From Pareuzebyella sediminis (GTDB lineage Bacteria; Bacteroidota; Bacteroidia; Flavobacteriales; Flavobacteriaceae), in the NCBI RefSeq assembly GCF_008367235.1, contig NZ_VTZS01000005.1:248001-312000 (forward strand): DNA of 64,000 bases, in the 5' to 3' direction. This document shows positions 43,532 to 52,755 of the stretch, in pieces. Below the pieces are notes generated by a model. That model was given only the letters and a program-made list of their open reading frames with translations, did no database searches and was not told the DNA's origin. The first letter of the stretch is position 1. Every line of letters begins with the position of its first letter. The position numbers and the translations under genes were made by a program.

Positions 43532-44872
43532 ATGATTCAAAAACCGAAGAACATTGCTATTATCGGTTCTGGGCTCGTTGGCTCACTTCTGGCTATATAT
43601 CTGAGAAAATTAAACCATACCGTTACCGTTTTCGACAGAAGGCCAGATATTAGAAATATTACCTTTTCGGGACGCTCGATAAATTTAGCGATGAGCAATA
43701 GGGGATGGAATGCGCTGAAGGAAGTTGGTATAGATGAAGAAATCAAAGAAATAGGGATTCCATTGGATAAAAGGGCCATGCACGTTATCGGTAAACCCAT
43801 GTACTTTCAAAAGTACGGTAAGGATGGTGAGGCCATTTGGTCTATTTCGAGGGGAATTCTGAACAAGAAGATGATAGATTTAGCGGAAGAGGCAGGGGTT
43901 ATCTTTCGGTTTGAAGAAAAAGTATGGAATGTCAGCCTTCCGGACGCTAAATTATATACGGGGGAAACCGAAAAAGGAGAATGGAAAGAATATAATTACG
44001 ATATTATTTTCGGTTGTGATGGAGCGTTTTCAAGGGTAAGGCACAAAATGCAGCGACGTAGTCGATTCGATTATTCACAAGATTTTATCGATGTGGGATA
44101 TAAAGAGCTTTCGATACCTCCCAACGCCGATGGTTCGCATAAGCTAGATAAGAATTCGTTTCATATTTGGCCCCGTGGAAAGTTCATGTTAATCGCTATG
44201 CCCAATATTGATGGAAGCTTTACATGTACCCTTTTCATGCCTTTTGAAGGGGATATTTCTTTTGAAAAGATTAAGACTGAAGATGATGCGAAGGCATTTT
44301 TCCTCACTTATTTTCCCAACGTGATGCAGACCATTGACGACCTGTTGGTCGATTTTTTCAAAAATCCTACAAGCGCCCTTGTCACAATGAAATGCTATCC
44401 TTGGACCTATTGGGACAAAGTGGCCCTTGTCGGAGATTCGGCCCATGCCGTAGTACCGTTTTATGGGCAGGGAATGAATGCCGGTTTCGAAGATATTTTT
44501 GTACTCAACCAGTTCATGCGAAAGTATGGCGATGATTGGGAATTGATTTTTAGCGAATACCAAAAAGAACGGAAACCCAATGCCGACGCCATTGCGGAAC
44601 TGAGTTATAGAAACTTTGTCGAAATGAGCAGCAAAACGGCCGATACTAAGTTTTTGCTGCAGAAGAAAATTGAACGTCATTTTGCCGCTAAATACCCCGA
44701 TAAGTGGGTGCCCGTCTATAGCCGTGTGACATTTTCCGACCGGCCCTATGCCGAAGCATTGGCCGAAGGTGATGCCCAAGAGGAAATTATGGGTAAAGTG
44801 ATGCAGATGCCCGATATTGAGAATAAATGGAACAGTACCGAAGTGGAAGAGAAAATACTGAGCCTGCTCTAG
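43532..44872 (+). CDS. kmo: Kynurenine 3-monooxygenase
   Basis: An FAD- and NADPH-dependent hydroxylase converting kynurenine to 3-hydroxykynurenine. The 446 residues start with the dinucleotide-binding motif AIIGSGLVGSLLAIYLRK. FGCDGAFSRVRHKMQ is the DG motif, and VALVGDSAHAVVPFYGQGMN is the GD motif that holds the FAD ribityl chain. The KMO-specific block FSGRSINLAMSNRGW is present. Together with kynU at 31765, this yields 3-hydroxyanthranilate for NAD synthesis. The stop codon overlaps that of the convergent DUF4174 gene in a shared CTAG. Confidence 0.95.
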   Translation: MIQKPKNIAIIGSGLVGSLLAIYLRKLNHTVTVFDRRPDIRNITFSGRSINLAMSNRGWNALKEVGIDEEIKEIGIPLDKRAMHVIGKPMYFQKYGKDGEAIWSISRGILNKKMIDLAEEAGVIFRFEEKVWNVSLPDAKLYTGETEKGEWKEYNYDIIFGCDGAFSRVRHKMQRRSRFDYSQDFIDVGYKELSIPPNADGSHKLDKNSFHIWPRGKFMLIAMPNIDGSFTCTLFMPFEGDISFEKIKTEDDAKAFFLTYFPNVMQTIDDLLVDFFKNPTSALVTMKCYPWTYWDKVALVGDSAHAVVPFYGQGMNAGFEDIFVLNQFMRKYGDDWELIFSEYQKERKPNADAIAELSYRNFVEMSSKTADTKFLLQKKIERHFAAKYPDKWVPVYSRVTFSDRPYAEALAEGDAQEEIMGKVMQMPDIENKWNSTEVEEKILSLL

Positions 44873-45303
44873 TCGCTCTTCGAATTTCTCATTTCAGCTT
44901 TTCGCATAGGCATACCATCGATCAACTCAAAAATTTCTGCGGGCTTTACGATAAAATCACGCTTCAGCTTTACCCCACCGTCTTTTCCTATGAGGAGTAG
45001 ACCTGTAAAATCGGTTTGATAGTTCCATCGGCTTTGGGAATCTTCAAGGCTTAAAGGGCTCTTTGTACCATCAGGCTTATAAACACCGTCATTGACAATG
45101 AGGAACAATAGTAAGTCTCTTTCCTTTAAGGCTTTCTCATTAGACTGTAGCACCTTTAGTTGTCCATTCAATTTTTTGGCTTCTAGCGAATGATCCCGAA
45201 GGATTAGAATTCTATTTTTCCATTGATAATCGTCCCAAGTCTGTGCCTTTATCGTAAAGAGCGGACAAAAAACCAAAAGAAAAAGCATAGGTAAACTTTT
45301 CAT
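44869..45303 (-). CDS. Secreted DUF4174 protein
   Basis: A 144-residue protein with an export signal (LPMLFLLVFCPLFTIKA). The remainder follows the DUF4174 pattern: DDYQWKNRILILRDHS, RDLLLFLIVNDGVY, then FTGLLLIGKDGGVKLKRDF. The family looks like a thioredoxin-like fold without the CxxC active site, and its function is unknown. Its stop overlaps that of kmo. A DUF4174 gene beside kmo may be coincidence. Confidence 0.82.
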   Translation of the reverse strand: MKSLPMLFLLVFCPLFTIKAQTWDDYQWKNRILILRDHSLEAKKLNGQLKVLQSNEKALKERDLLLFLIVNDGVYKPDGTKSPLSLEDSQSRWNYQTDFTGLLLIGKDGGVKLKRDFIVKPAEIFELIDGMPMRKAEMRNSKSD

Positions 45304-45324
45304 AGCATCTTTTAGATAATATAC

Positions 45325-45356
45325 TAAAAAAGCCGCTCCTTTTCAAGGGCGGCTTT
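45325..45356 (-). terminator. Terminator of the nif3 / zinc-ribbon operon
   Basis: AAAGCCGC (45329-45336) and GCGGCTTT (45349-45356) pair across a 12-nt loop. On the minus strand the hairpin is followed by TTTTTT. It lies 20 nt past the stop of the coiled-coil gene. Confidence 0.8.
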
Positions 45357-45376
45357 AAAATTAAGTTCGTATTATC

Positions 45377-46156
45377 TTAGAGCTTCGCGAAAAGCTTTTC
45401 CATTTTTTCTTGCTCTTCCTCAGCTAACACCGGGTCTACTAAAATTCGACCGCTATGCTCATCAGTGATTATTTTCTTGCGCGATGCAATTTCCACCTGA
45501 ATTTGAGGCGGAATTGTAAAGAACGATCCTCCAGATGCACCTCTTTCGATTGGTACAACGGCCAAGCCATTTTTGACATTATTTCTAATACGCGTATAGG
45601 CCTTGACCAAACGCTCTTCGATTTCGGTTTGATATTTCTCAGACTGGTCTAAAAGAGCCTTTTCTTCTTTTTCGGTCTCGGCCAAAATAGCATTTAACTC
45701 ACTTTTCTTATGCTTTAAATGCGCTTCACGTTCACTGAGCCGTTCTTTGGTTTCAGAGATAACTTCTTTTTTTTGCTCGATTTGTGCCTTGAACTCCTTG
45801 ATGTTTTTATCGGCCAACTGTATTTCAAGCTCCTGAAATTCCAATTCTTTGCTGATCGAATTAAACTCCCTACTGTTACGAACGTTCTTTTGTTGTTCTG
45901 TGTACTTTTTGATTAAGGCCTTTGCCTCTTCTATTAAATTCTTTTTAGCGCCAATTTCATAGTTGATGGTCTCTACGTCGGTCTTTAATTTATCGATTCT
46001 GGTTTTTAGACCTAGTACTTCATCTTCCAAATCCTCCACTTCCAAGGGCAATTCTCCTCGCACATTACGTATCTCATCTACCCTTGAATCAATCAATTGC
46101 AAATCGTACAATGCCCTTAATTTCTGTTCTACTGGTACGTCTTCTTTTTTTGCCAT
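45377..46156 (-). CDS. Coiled-coil protein with degenerate C4-type zinc ribbon
   Basis: A 259-residue protein. About residues 25-185 form a long antiparallel coiled coil (KTRIDKLKTDVETINYEIGAK and following heptads). The C-terminal domain aligns with the C4-type zinc ribbon of the CT398/YbgI-associated family, but its cysteines are replaced (GASGGSFFTIPPQ and ITDEHSGRILVDP instead of CGGC and CExCGR). I believe flavobacterial relatives share this loss. Relatives in other bacteria have been linked to secretion or flagellar assembly (from memory). It starts 5 nt after the nif3 stop. Confidence 0.85.
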   Translation of the reverse strand: MAKKEDVPVEQKLRALYDLQLIDSRVDEIRNVRGELPLEVEDLEDEVLGLKTRIDKLKTDVETINYEIGAKKNLIEEAKALIKKYTEQQKNVRNSREFNSISKELEFQELEIQLADKNIKEFKAQIEQKKEVISETKERLSEREAHLKHKKSELNAILAETEKEEKALLDQSEKYQTEIEERLVKAYTRIRNNVKNGLAVVPIERGASGGSFFTIPPQIQVEIASRKKIITDEHSGRILVDPVLAEEEQEKMEKLFAKL

Positions 46157-46161
46157 ATATT

Positions 46162-47256
46162 TTATAAATACTTGATAGGATTTGTTATACTTTTTGATAA
46201 ACGGATTGCAAAATTAGGGATTTTTTTTGTAAGATAATCAACTAAAAGGTTTTTTGTAAACTGCTCGCTTTCAAAGTGTCCGATATCGGCTATGACCATT
46301 TTGCCTTCCGCTTTGTAAAATTCATGATATTTAACATCGGCCGTGATCAGAATATCGGCTCCTGCAGCTTTGGCAGCCTCGATGGCAAAGGCGCCACTAC
46401 CCCCCAAAACTGCTACTTTGCTTACTTTTTTGTTCAGTAGCTTGGAATGTCGAATGACGGAAACATTCATTTTTTGTTTTACGGCAAGAAGAAAGTCTTC
46501 TCCTTCCAATGGTCTTTTCAGTGTGCCGATCATACCCATTCCGATATTGGGGTGCGTTTTGTCAAGGCTGTATATGTCATACGCCACCTCTTCATACGGA
46601 TGATTTTCAAGTAAGGCGGTCACTATTTTGGATTGGTCCGCTTTTGAAAAAATAACGTTCACTTGGGTTTCTTCTTCGAAGTGAACTTTGCCAATTATAC
46701 CCTTTGCCGGACGGGCGTCAGCGTTGGCTTTATAACTTCCAATGCCATGGGAGCTAAAACTGCACTTACTATAGTTTCCGATATTTCCGGCGCCTGCATT
46801 GAATAGTGCATTGCGTAATACGTCTACATCGGCCTTGGGCACATAGGTGGTCAGCTTTTTTACTACTCCTTTTTTTGGAATTAATATTTTCGGATTCAAG
46901 ATTCCAAGAACCTCACAGATTTTTGAATTTACGCCTGGGGAAACATTATCAAGCGCGGTATGCATACTATAGATAGAAATATTATTTTGAATCGCTTTGA
47001 CAACAACTCGTTCCACATAAGTACTTCCTGTTATTTTCTTTAACCCGTCAAAAATGATGGGATGGAAACTTACTATTAGATTACACTCACATTCGATGGC
47101 CTCGTCGACAACATTTTCCAAAGTGTCAAGTGTAACCAAGACACCCGAGACATTTGTATTCATATCCCCGACCAAAAGACCCACATTGTCAAAGTCTTCG
47201 GCATAGTCCAAAGGGGCAAATTCGTCTAGAATGGCAATAACCTCTTTTACGATCAT
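46162..47256 (-). CDS. Nif3-like dinuclear metal centre protein
   Basis: A 364-residue member of the Nif3/YbgI/YqfO family. These are hexameric proteins with a two-metal site and an inserted PII-like domain in the long form seen here. The N-terminus (FAPLDYAEDFDNVGLLVGD) and the histidine-bearing LIVSFHPIIFDGLKK and YSMHTALDN hold metal ligands, as do ITADVKYHEFYKAEG and ADIGHFESEQF near the end. Some family members act as GTP cyclohydrolase-like or 2-hydroxyacid-linked proteins, but the physiological function is unsettled. Divergent from lpxK. Confidence 0.92.
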   Translation of the reverse strand: MIVKEVIAILDEFAPLDYAEDFDNVGLLVGDMNTNVSGVLVTLDTLENVVDEAIECECNLIVSFHPIIFDGLKKITGSTYVERVVVKAIQNNISIYSMHTALDNVSPGVNSKICEVLGILNPKILIPKKGVVKKLTTYVPKADVDVLRNALFNAGAGNIGNYSKCSFSSHGIGSYKANADARPAKGIIGKVHFEEETQVNVIFSKADQSKIVTALLENHPYEEVAYDIYSLDKTHPNIGMGMIGTLKRPLEGEDFLLAVKQKMNVSVIRHSKLLNKKVSKVAVLGGSGAFAIEAAKAAGADILITADVKYHEFYKAEGKMVIADIGHFESEQFTKNLLVDYLTKKIPNFAIRLSKSITNPIKYL

Positions 47257-47303
47257 AAGAAATTTTATAAGGTCTAAAGATAAAATATTATAATTTCGCC
47301 CTC

Positions 47304-48311
47304 GTGCAACTGCTTAGAAAAATACTATTTCCGATATCTTTAGTGTATGCCATGGTGGTCTATCTGAGAAACTTCCTCTATGATAAAGGAGTTTTTAGCT
47401 CCAAAACTTTTGAAACACCAATAATTTGCATAGGTAACTTGAGCGTGGGCGGCACTGGAAAGACCCCGATGGTTGAATTTTTGATTTCTGTGCTTTTTGA
47501 GAAAGTTACACTGGCCGTATTGAGCAGGGGGTATCGTAGAAAATCCAAGGGTTTTATTTTGGGAGATGAAAACAGTACGGTTGAGGAATTGGGAGACGAA
47601 CCTTATCAGATTTTAAAAAAGTTTAAAGGAATCAGTGTCGCAGTCGATGCCGATCGACAAAACGGCATTTCCATTCTTCAGGAGAAATTGAAGCCCGATG
47701 TGATAGTATTGGACGATGCTTTTCAGCATCGTAGGGTCAGATGTGACTTTTCAATCTTACTGACGGTCTACGATAAGCTGTATGTCGACGATTGGTATTT
47801 ACCTACCGGAAATTTAAGGGATGCTAAAGGAGAGGCAAAGCGGGCCGATATCATTGTTGTAACTAAATGTCCACTTTCCTTAAAGGCTGGGGAACGAGCC
47901 CGTATTATCAATAAAATAAATCCTAAACCGGGACAGGACGTGCTTTTTGGATTTATCGATTATGGGAAGCAGCTTATCGGCAATCGAGAAAAAGTTGATA
48001 TCTCTGCCCTTGAAAAGGTTGAAATTACTTTGGTTACGGGTATTGCAAATCCAGAACCCTTGGTAAAGTTTCTTCGGGATCAAGGTGTAAGATTTGAACA
48101 CTTGAGATTTGCAGACCATCATTTTTTTAGTGCAAACGAAATAGCGCTTTTAAGGCAAAAGGAGTTTGTGCTTACTACCGAAAAAGACTATGTACGTCTT
48201 AACCAACAGTTGAATAATATCTACTATATGCCGATTGCATTTCGGTTTTTTAAAGAGGACGAAAAGGTAATTGAAAAGCACTTGAGAACTTTTATGAGAC
48301 CGAATTCCTGA
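47304..48311 (+). CDS. lpxK: Tetraacyldisaccharide 4'-kinase (lipid A synthesis), GTG start
   Basis: LpxK phosphorylates the 4' position of the lipid A precursor at the inner membrane. It has one N-terminal helix (ILFPISLVYAMVVYLRNFLY) and then the Walker A motif GNLSVGGTGKTPMVEF, AVDADRQNGI and VIVLDDAFQHRRVRCD. The start is GTG at 47304; no closer ATG gives the full N-terminus. The length of 335 residues is normal. The 3' end overlaps the convergent hybrid kinase gene by 20 nt. Confidence 0.94.
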   Translation: MQLLRKILFPISLVYAMVVYLRNFLYDKGVFSSKTFETPIICIGNLSVGGTGKTPMVEFLISVLFEKVTLAVLSRGYRRKSKGFILGDENSTVEELGDEPYQILKKFKGISVAVDADRQNGISILQEKLKPDVIVLDDAFQHRRVRCDFSILLTVYDKLYVDDWYLPTGNLRDAKGEAKRADIIVVTKCPLSLKAGERARIINKINPKPGQDVLFGFIDYGKQLIGNREKVDISALEKVEITLVTGIANPEPLVKFLRDQGVRFEHLRFADHHFFSANEIALLRQKEFVLTTEKDYVRLNQQLNNIYYMPIAFRFFKEDEKVIEKHLRTFMRPNS

Positions 48312-50535
48312 CCGGTTTCTTTTTAAAGATATTTTCGCCTATTTTTTGGTAGAATATTTCAGGTTTGAATGGTTTCGTAACGACATCGTTGCAGCCTGCG
48401 GCATAAAAGCTCTCTAGGCTGTCGTCAAGTGAAATGGCCGTAAGTGCAATGATTGGGGTCTCCTTATCAAATTTCCTAATTTCTATGGTCGCTTCCTCGC
48501 CACTGATTCCGGGCATATGAATATCCATTAAAATGGCATCATATGGAGTAGTTTTTGCCAATTCGATAGCTTCAGTACCATTATTGGCTATGTCACTGGT
48601 CATTTCTTTCTTGGTGAGCATTTTCTTGGTAATCACCTGGTTTATCTTATTGTCTTCCACAATGAGAAGGTGTAGGCCTTTAAAATTGTAATTCTCTTCA
48701 GTAATTTCAAAAGAAACGTCGTCGACTAGGCTTTCTTTGCTTTTCAATTCAAGTTCGAAAAAGAAAGAGCTACCTACACCAGGAGCACTTTCCAGTTGTA
48801 TCTTACTGTCAAAAAGGCCTAAGAGACTTTTTACTATGGTTAGGCCGAGCCCCGTTCCGCCATATTCCCTATTGATTTGAATCGAACCTTGTTCGAAGCC
48901 TTCAAATATATTTTCTTGCTGGTCTTCGGAAATACCTATACCATTATCTTTTACCTCAAAATAAAGGGTTACGTCTTCGTCCAGTTTTTTCATCAACTTA
49001 GCGATAACCCTTACCTCCCCATTTTTCGTGAATTTTAGTGCATTTCCTACGAGATTTATGAAAATCTGGGATAGTTTAAGAGGGTCGCTCATTAAATGGT
49101 TTGGAATGTTCTCATCATAATCCAATATAATGGCCGTACTATTATTATTTGCACTTTGTTTTAGAGAGTCGATGACTTCTTGAAGAACCTTTTTAAGATT
49201 GAATTCTATATTCAAAGGCTCTAATTTATCAGCATCGATTTTATTGATTTGTAATATGTCGTTAATGAAATTTAAAAGATAGTCACCGGAAAATTTCAGT
49301 GCTTTTAGGTGTTCTTTTTGATTTTCGTTTGGGTTCTCTTCCAGTAAAAGATGCGTAAGACCCGTTACGGCATATAGCGGGGTCCTAAGTTCATGGCTAA
49401 CGGTAGACAAAAAATTTGTCTTGGCCTCCATGGCAGTAACGGCGGCATCGCGAGCAGCTTTTAATTCTGTATTCTTCGTTTGTAAGAGATCATTGGTCTT
49501 GAGCTTGATATGGTTGTTCCTAAATAACGATACTGCTAGAAGAGTGATAATTATCAGTAAGGCTGAAGTTAGGATTAAGGTAATATCCGACCTGTTTTTT
49601 GATTCGTTCAGTTCTTCTATTTTTTGTTCTTGGCGTTTAATTTCATCACTCATGAAATCGAACTGAATTTTTTCGGCAGTTTTCGTTTCCGTCTTAATTT
49701 TTGCAATATTGAACAACGAATCTTGAATGCCAAGAAGATTTTTGTTGTTCTGCAATGCCAAGGAATACTGGCCAAGCAATTCGTAAACGGAAGTCAACCT
49801 TTCGTTGGCCTCTAATATTTCCTTGAAAAAATCATTTTCTCTGGCAAGTGCTAGCGCTTTTTCCGCGTTAATCGCACTTTCTTCGAAATTTTTCGTTTCG
49901 AAATTCAGTTTTGCGAGACCTAGGTAAGCTCGCGTGGCCAGATATTCACTTTCATAGATATCCGTATTTACAATAAGGGAATTAAAGTTTTTAGAGGCAC
50001 TTTCGTATTTTTCAAGGTTCATATAAATGTTACCTTCGACCAATAAGATATTGTTATAAAAATTACGATCGTTGTTGAGCTGTTTGGCTTCATTTAGCAT
50101 GAAAATGGCCTGGAAATTTTTGTTGTCGCGATACAAAAGAATACCTTCTATAAACTTTTGCATCGCATTTCCATAAGGGTATTCGATATCTTTGAGTAGT
50201 GCTTTGGCCCTATCCCAATAAAAATATGTGGTCTCTTCTTTGTCTAACTTCAGATAGACCAAGGCGAATTTATGGTAGCAGTCGATCAATGCTTTGATGT
50301 CTTCATTGTCTTCGGCTACTTTAGCTGCTTTTTCAAGCTCTTCTAGGGCCAGATCGGTTTCTGCCCGATTACTGTACAATCTAGCTTGTTTGAAATAGGT
50401 CTCGACGTTTTTTATGAGCGAGGTATCCTGTACTTCCGTATTATCTTCTTGGGAAAAGGCAAGCTGAATGCTTAAAAGTACTGTCAATATCGACAGCCAC
50501 CAACTTGATCTGATATGTAGATTTTCAGGAATCAA
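48292..50535 (-). CDS. Hybrid histidine kinase/response regulator with TPR sensor (TTG start overlapping gap)
   Basis: A 747-residue kinase if read from the TTG at 50535, which gives an export/anchor segment (SSWWLSILTVLLSIQLAFS) near the N-terminus. An ATG at 50610 would overlap gap by 79 nt and place 25 polar residues first. The periplasmic part holds TPR-like repeats, followed by a membrane helix near residue 320-340, a HisKA domain with FLSTVSHELRTPL, an ATPase domain (VGNALKFTKNG, DNGIGISEDQ, GGTGLGLTI), and a C-terminal receiver (ILMDIHMPGISG). The TTG overlaps the gap stop as TTGA, so translation is probably coupled. Confidence 0.88.
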   Translation of the reverse strand: MIPENLHIRSSWWLSILTVLLSIQLAFSQEDNTEVQDTSLIKNVETYFKQARLYSNRAETDLALEELEKAAKVAEDNEDIKALIDCYHKFALVYLKLDKEETTYFYWDRAKALLKDIEYPYGNAMQKFIEGILLYRDNKNFQAIFMLNEAKQLNNDRNFYNNILLVEGNIYMNLEKYESASKNFNSLIVNTDIYESEYLATRAYLGLAKLNFETKNFEESAINAEKALALARENDFFKEILEANERLTSVYELLGQYSLALQNNKNLLGIQDSLFNIAKIKTETKTAEKIQFDFMSDEIKRQEQKIEELNESKNRSDITLILTSALLIIITLLAVSLFRNNHIKLKTNDLLQTKNTELKAARDAAVTAMEAKTNFLSTVSHELRTPLYAVTGLTHLLLEENPNENQKEHLKALKFSGDYLLNFINDILQINKIDADKLEPLNIEFNLKKVLQEVIDSLKQSANNNSTAIILDYDENIPNHLMSDPLKLSQIFINLVGNALKFTKNGEVRVIAKLMKKLDEDVTLYFEVKDNGIGISEDQQENIFEGFEQGSIQINREYGGTGLGLTIVKSLLGLFDSKIQLESAPGVGSSFFFELELKSKESLVDDVSFEITEENYNFKGLHLLIVEDNKINQVITKKMLTKKEMTSDIANNGTEAIELAKTTPYDAILMDIHMPGISGEEATIEIRKFDKETPIIALTAISLDDSLESFYAAGCNDVVTKPFKPEIFYQKIGENIFKKKPVRNSVS

Positions 50536-51542
50536 ATGTAATTTTTTCTCACTAGTAAGTGTATCAAATCTACGATTCTGCTGGAATACCCACTTTCGTT
50601 GTCGTACCAACCTATTATTTTGACCATTTTACCTATTACAGATGTCATTTGTGAATCAAACGTACAAGAATAAGAACTATTGTTTAAATCGACAGATACT
50701 ATAGGATCTTCCGTATATAAAAGTATGTTTTTCAGCTTCTTGCCTGCCACAGCCTTAAAATTAGCATTAATTTCTTGAATCGAGGTTTCCCTTGTCACAT
50801 TGAAGGTGATATCGGTCAAGGAGCCATTTATTACAGGTACACGAATACCACATCCTCCAATGACGTTTGAAAGGTGTGGAAAAATTTTAGTAAGCGCTTT
50901 GGCGGCACCTGTAGTAGTTGGAATTATCGACTGTGAAGCGGCTCTTGCCCTCCTAAGGTCTTTATGGGGTTGATCGTGCAAGCTCTGATCAGTAGTGTAT
51001 GAATGGATAGTGGTTATATAGGCCTGTTCAACACCGCAAAGGTCGTCGATAACCTTGATCATAGGTGCGGCATTGTTCGTGGTGCAAGAGGCGTTCGAAA
51101 TAATGGAGTCGTCTTTCTCAATGATGGTCTCATTAACCCCTAAAACGACCATTTTGATATCTTCTCCGATTGGAGGAACCGAAAGAATTACCTTTTTTGC
51201 GCCATTCAGTAAATGATGCGATAAAATTTGACTAGACTTAAATTTTCCTGAGCATTCAATAACGAGGTCAACATTATAGGTAGACCAGGGTATATCTTTG
51301 GGAGTTTCGTGATTGAGTATTGGAATCTTCTTTCCGTCGACAATGATAGTATTTCCGGTGTTACGTACCTCGGTACCTAGCGTACCGTGAACACTGTCGT
51401 ATTTTAACAAATGAGCCAAGGTATGGGCATTGGCTAAATCATTGATGGCAGTAACTTTCAGGTTTTTATGGTCTCTGAGTAACCTAAAAATGGTGCGACC
51501 GATACGACCGAATCCATTTATGCCTATATTGATTGTTTTCAT
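50532..51542 (-). CDS. gap: Glyceraldehyde-3-phosphate dehydrogenase
   Basis: A phosphorylating, NAD(P)-dependent glycolytic enzyme. The 336 residues include the dinucleotide fold (INIGINGFGRIGRTIFRLL), the catalytic cysteine in SNASCTTNNAAP, the histidine in TTIHSYTTDQ, and WYDNESGYSSRIVDL at the end. The residues after the cysteine (NNAAP instead of NCLAP) vary among GAPDH forms, and this could be a second isozyme. The hybrid kinase start codon is embedded in its stop. Confidence 0.95.
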   Translation of the reverse strand: MKTINIGINGFGRIGRTIFRLLRDHKNLKVTAINDLANAHTLAHLLKYDSVHGTLGTEVRNTGNTIIVDGKKIPILNHETPKDIPWSTYNVDLVIECSGKFKSSQILSHHLLNGAKKVILSVPPIGEDIKMVVLGVNETIIEKDDSIISNASCTTNNAAPMIKVIDDLCGVEQAYITTIHSYTTDQSLHDQPHKDLRRARAASQSIIPTTTGAAKALTKIFPHLSNVIGGCGIRVPVINGSLTDITFNVTRETSIQEINANFKAVAGKKLKNILLYTEDPIVSVDLNNSSYSCTFDSQMTSVIGKMVKIIGWYDNESGYSSRIVDLIHLLVRKNYI

Positions 51543-51652
51543 GGGCCTTGCGGAATAACATCCAAATGCTTTTATTTCTAGTAAGGTAAGTTTGTAACCA
51601 AATCGTTATGGTTTGAACCCATAACTCACAGCCGTTATACCAAACGCAGATT

Positions 51653-52528
51653 TTAATCAATATGCTTATGCGCCTTATACGAAGATCGGACCAATGCTCC
51701 ACTTTCTACGTGCCTAAAACCCATTTGAAGCCCAATTTCTTCATATTTTTTGAATTGAGCAGGGAGAATGAACTCTTTTACGGGTAGATGTTTTTTAGAC
51801 GGTTGCAGGTATTGGCCAATGGTAATAACATCAACGTTCACGCCCCTTAAATCTTCCATGGTTTGTATTACCTCGTCCTCATGTTCGCCCAGGCCCAACA
51901 TAATACCGGATTTTGTACGGTTGACACCTTTTAGGTTTAGATAGTTCAAGACTTCTAGGCTACGCTCGTACTTTGCTTGAATACGGACTTCCCGGGTTAG
52001 CCTTTTTACGGTTTCCATGTTGTGCGAGACTACTTCAGGACTGACTTCGATTATGCGATCGAGATGTCTTTCTACGCCTTGAAAATCAGGGATTAGTGTT
52101 TCTAGCGTGGTTTCCGGATTCATGCGGCGAATGGCCTTTACCGTCTCGGCCCAGATAATAGAACCCATATCCTTTAGGTCGTCACGGTCGACCGAAGTGA
52201 TGACCGCGTGTTTTATGCCCATGATCTTTATCGATCTGGCGACCTTTTCCGGCTCGGCCCAATCAACCGAAGTAGGACGCCCGGTTTGAACGCCACAAAA
52301 CCCACAAGATCTAGTGCAGATATTTCCCAAAATCATAAATGTCGCAGTGCCTTCGCCCCAGCATTCACCCATGTTCGGACAACTGCCTGAAGTGCAAATG
52401 GTATGCAAATCGTACTTCTCGACCAATCCTCTTAGCTGTGTATATTTTTTCCCAGTAGGTAGCTTAACACGTAGCCATTTTGGTTTGCCTTTCGGGGGCG
52501 CTATATGCTCTGCGGTTTCTACACTCAT
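51653..52528 (-). CDS. lipA: Lipoyl synthase
   Basis: A radical-SAM enzyme that inserts two sulfurs into octanoyl groups on E2 and H proteins. At 291 residues it has the auxiliary-cluster motif [12 protein letters not shown], the radical-SAM motif CTRSCGFC, and the C-terminal RSSYKA serine ligand of the auxiliary cluster. I placed the start at the ATG at 52528 ([14 protein letters not shown]) because a TATATTTG promoter box at 52548-52555 lies just downstream of the other candidate ATG (52558). It is 110 nt upstream of gap on the same strand. Confidence 0.95.
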   Translation of the reverse strand: MSVETAEHIAPPKGKPKWLRVKLPTGKKYTQLRGLVEKYDLHTICTSGSCPNMGECWGEGTATFMILGNICTRSCGFCGVQTGRPTSVDWAEPEKVARSIKIMGIKHAVITSVDRDDLKDMGSIIWAETVKAIRRMNPETTLETLIPDFQGVERHLDRIIEVSPEVVSHNMETVKRLTREVRIQAKYERSLEVLNYLNLKGVNRTKSGIMLGLGEHEDEVIQTMEDLRGVNVDVITIGQYLQPSKKHLPVKEFILPAQFKKYEEIGLQMGFRHVESGALVRSSYKAHKHID

Positions 52529-52547
52529 ATTTAATTTTAAGTTTTCA

Positions 52548-52555
52548 CAAATATA
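52548..52555 (-). promoter_or_regulatory. Predicted -7 box of the lipA promoter
   Basis: On the minus strand it reads TATATTTG (TAnnTTTG), 19 nt before the chosen ATG. It excludes the ATG at 52558. Confidence 0.5.
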
Positions 52556-52755
52556 CAAACTAAAAAAAGACTTATACCTGACATTGTTTTCGTTCTTTTA
52601 ACCCTGTAGTTCACTTAATTCAGGGCTTTTGTGAAAAAAAAGCGGTAGTTTGTCGACTCATTTGCTGCCTTTGTGCCTATAAAGGAATTTATAAAAAAAA
52701 GCTTCTTTAAATGCGATAAATACAAGTCCAGAAGCGATAGTAAATCTTGGGATTT

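Noticed and set aside
44189-44779. A 196-codon minus-strand frame inside kmo
   Set aside because: Antisense shadow of conserved KMO sequence with no family features.
50536-50610. ATG start of the hybrid kinase inside gap
   Set aside because: It would add 25 polar residues before the membrane segment and a 79-nt overlap with gap. The TTG at 50535 gives a cleaner N-terminus.
52529-52558. Ten-residue N-terminal extension of lipoyl synthase
   Set aside because: The candidate ATG lies upstream of the -7 box at 52548-52555, so it would not be transcribed.
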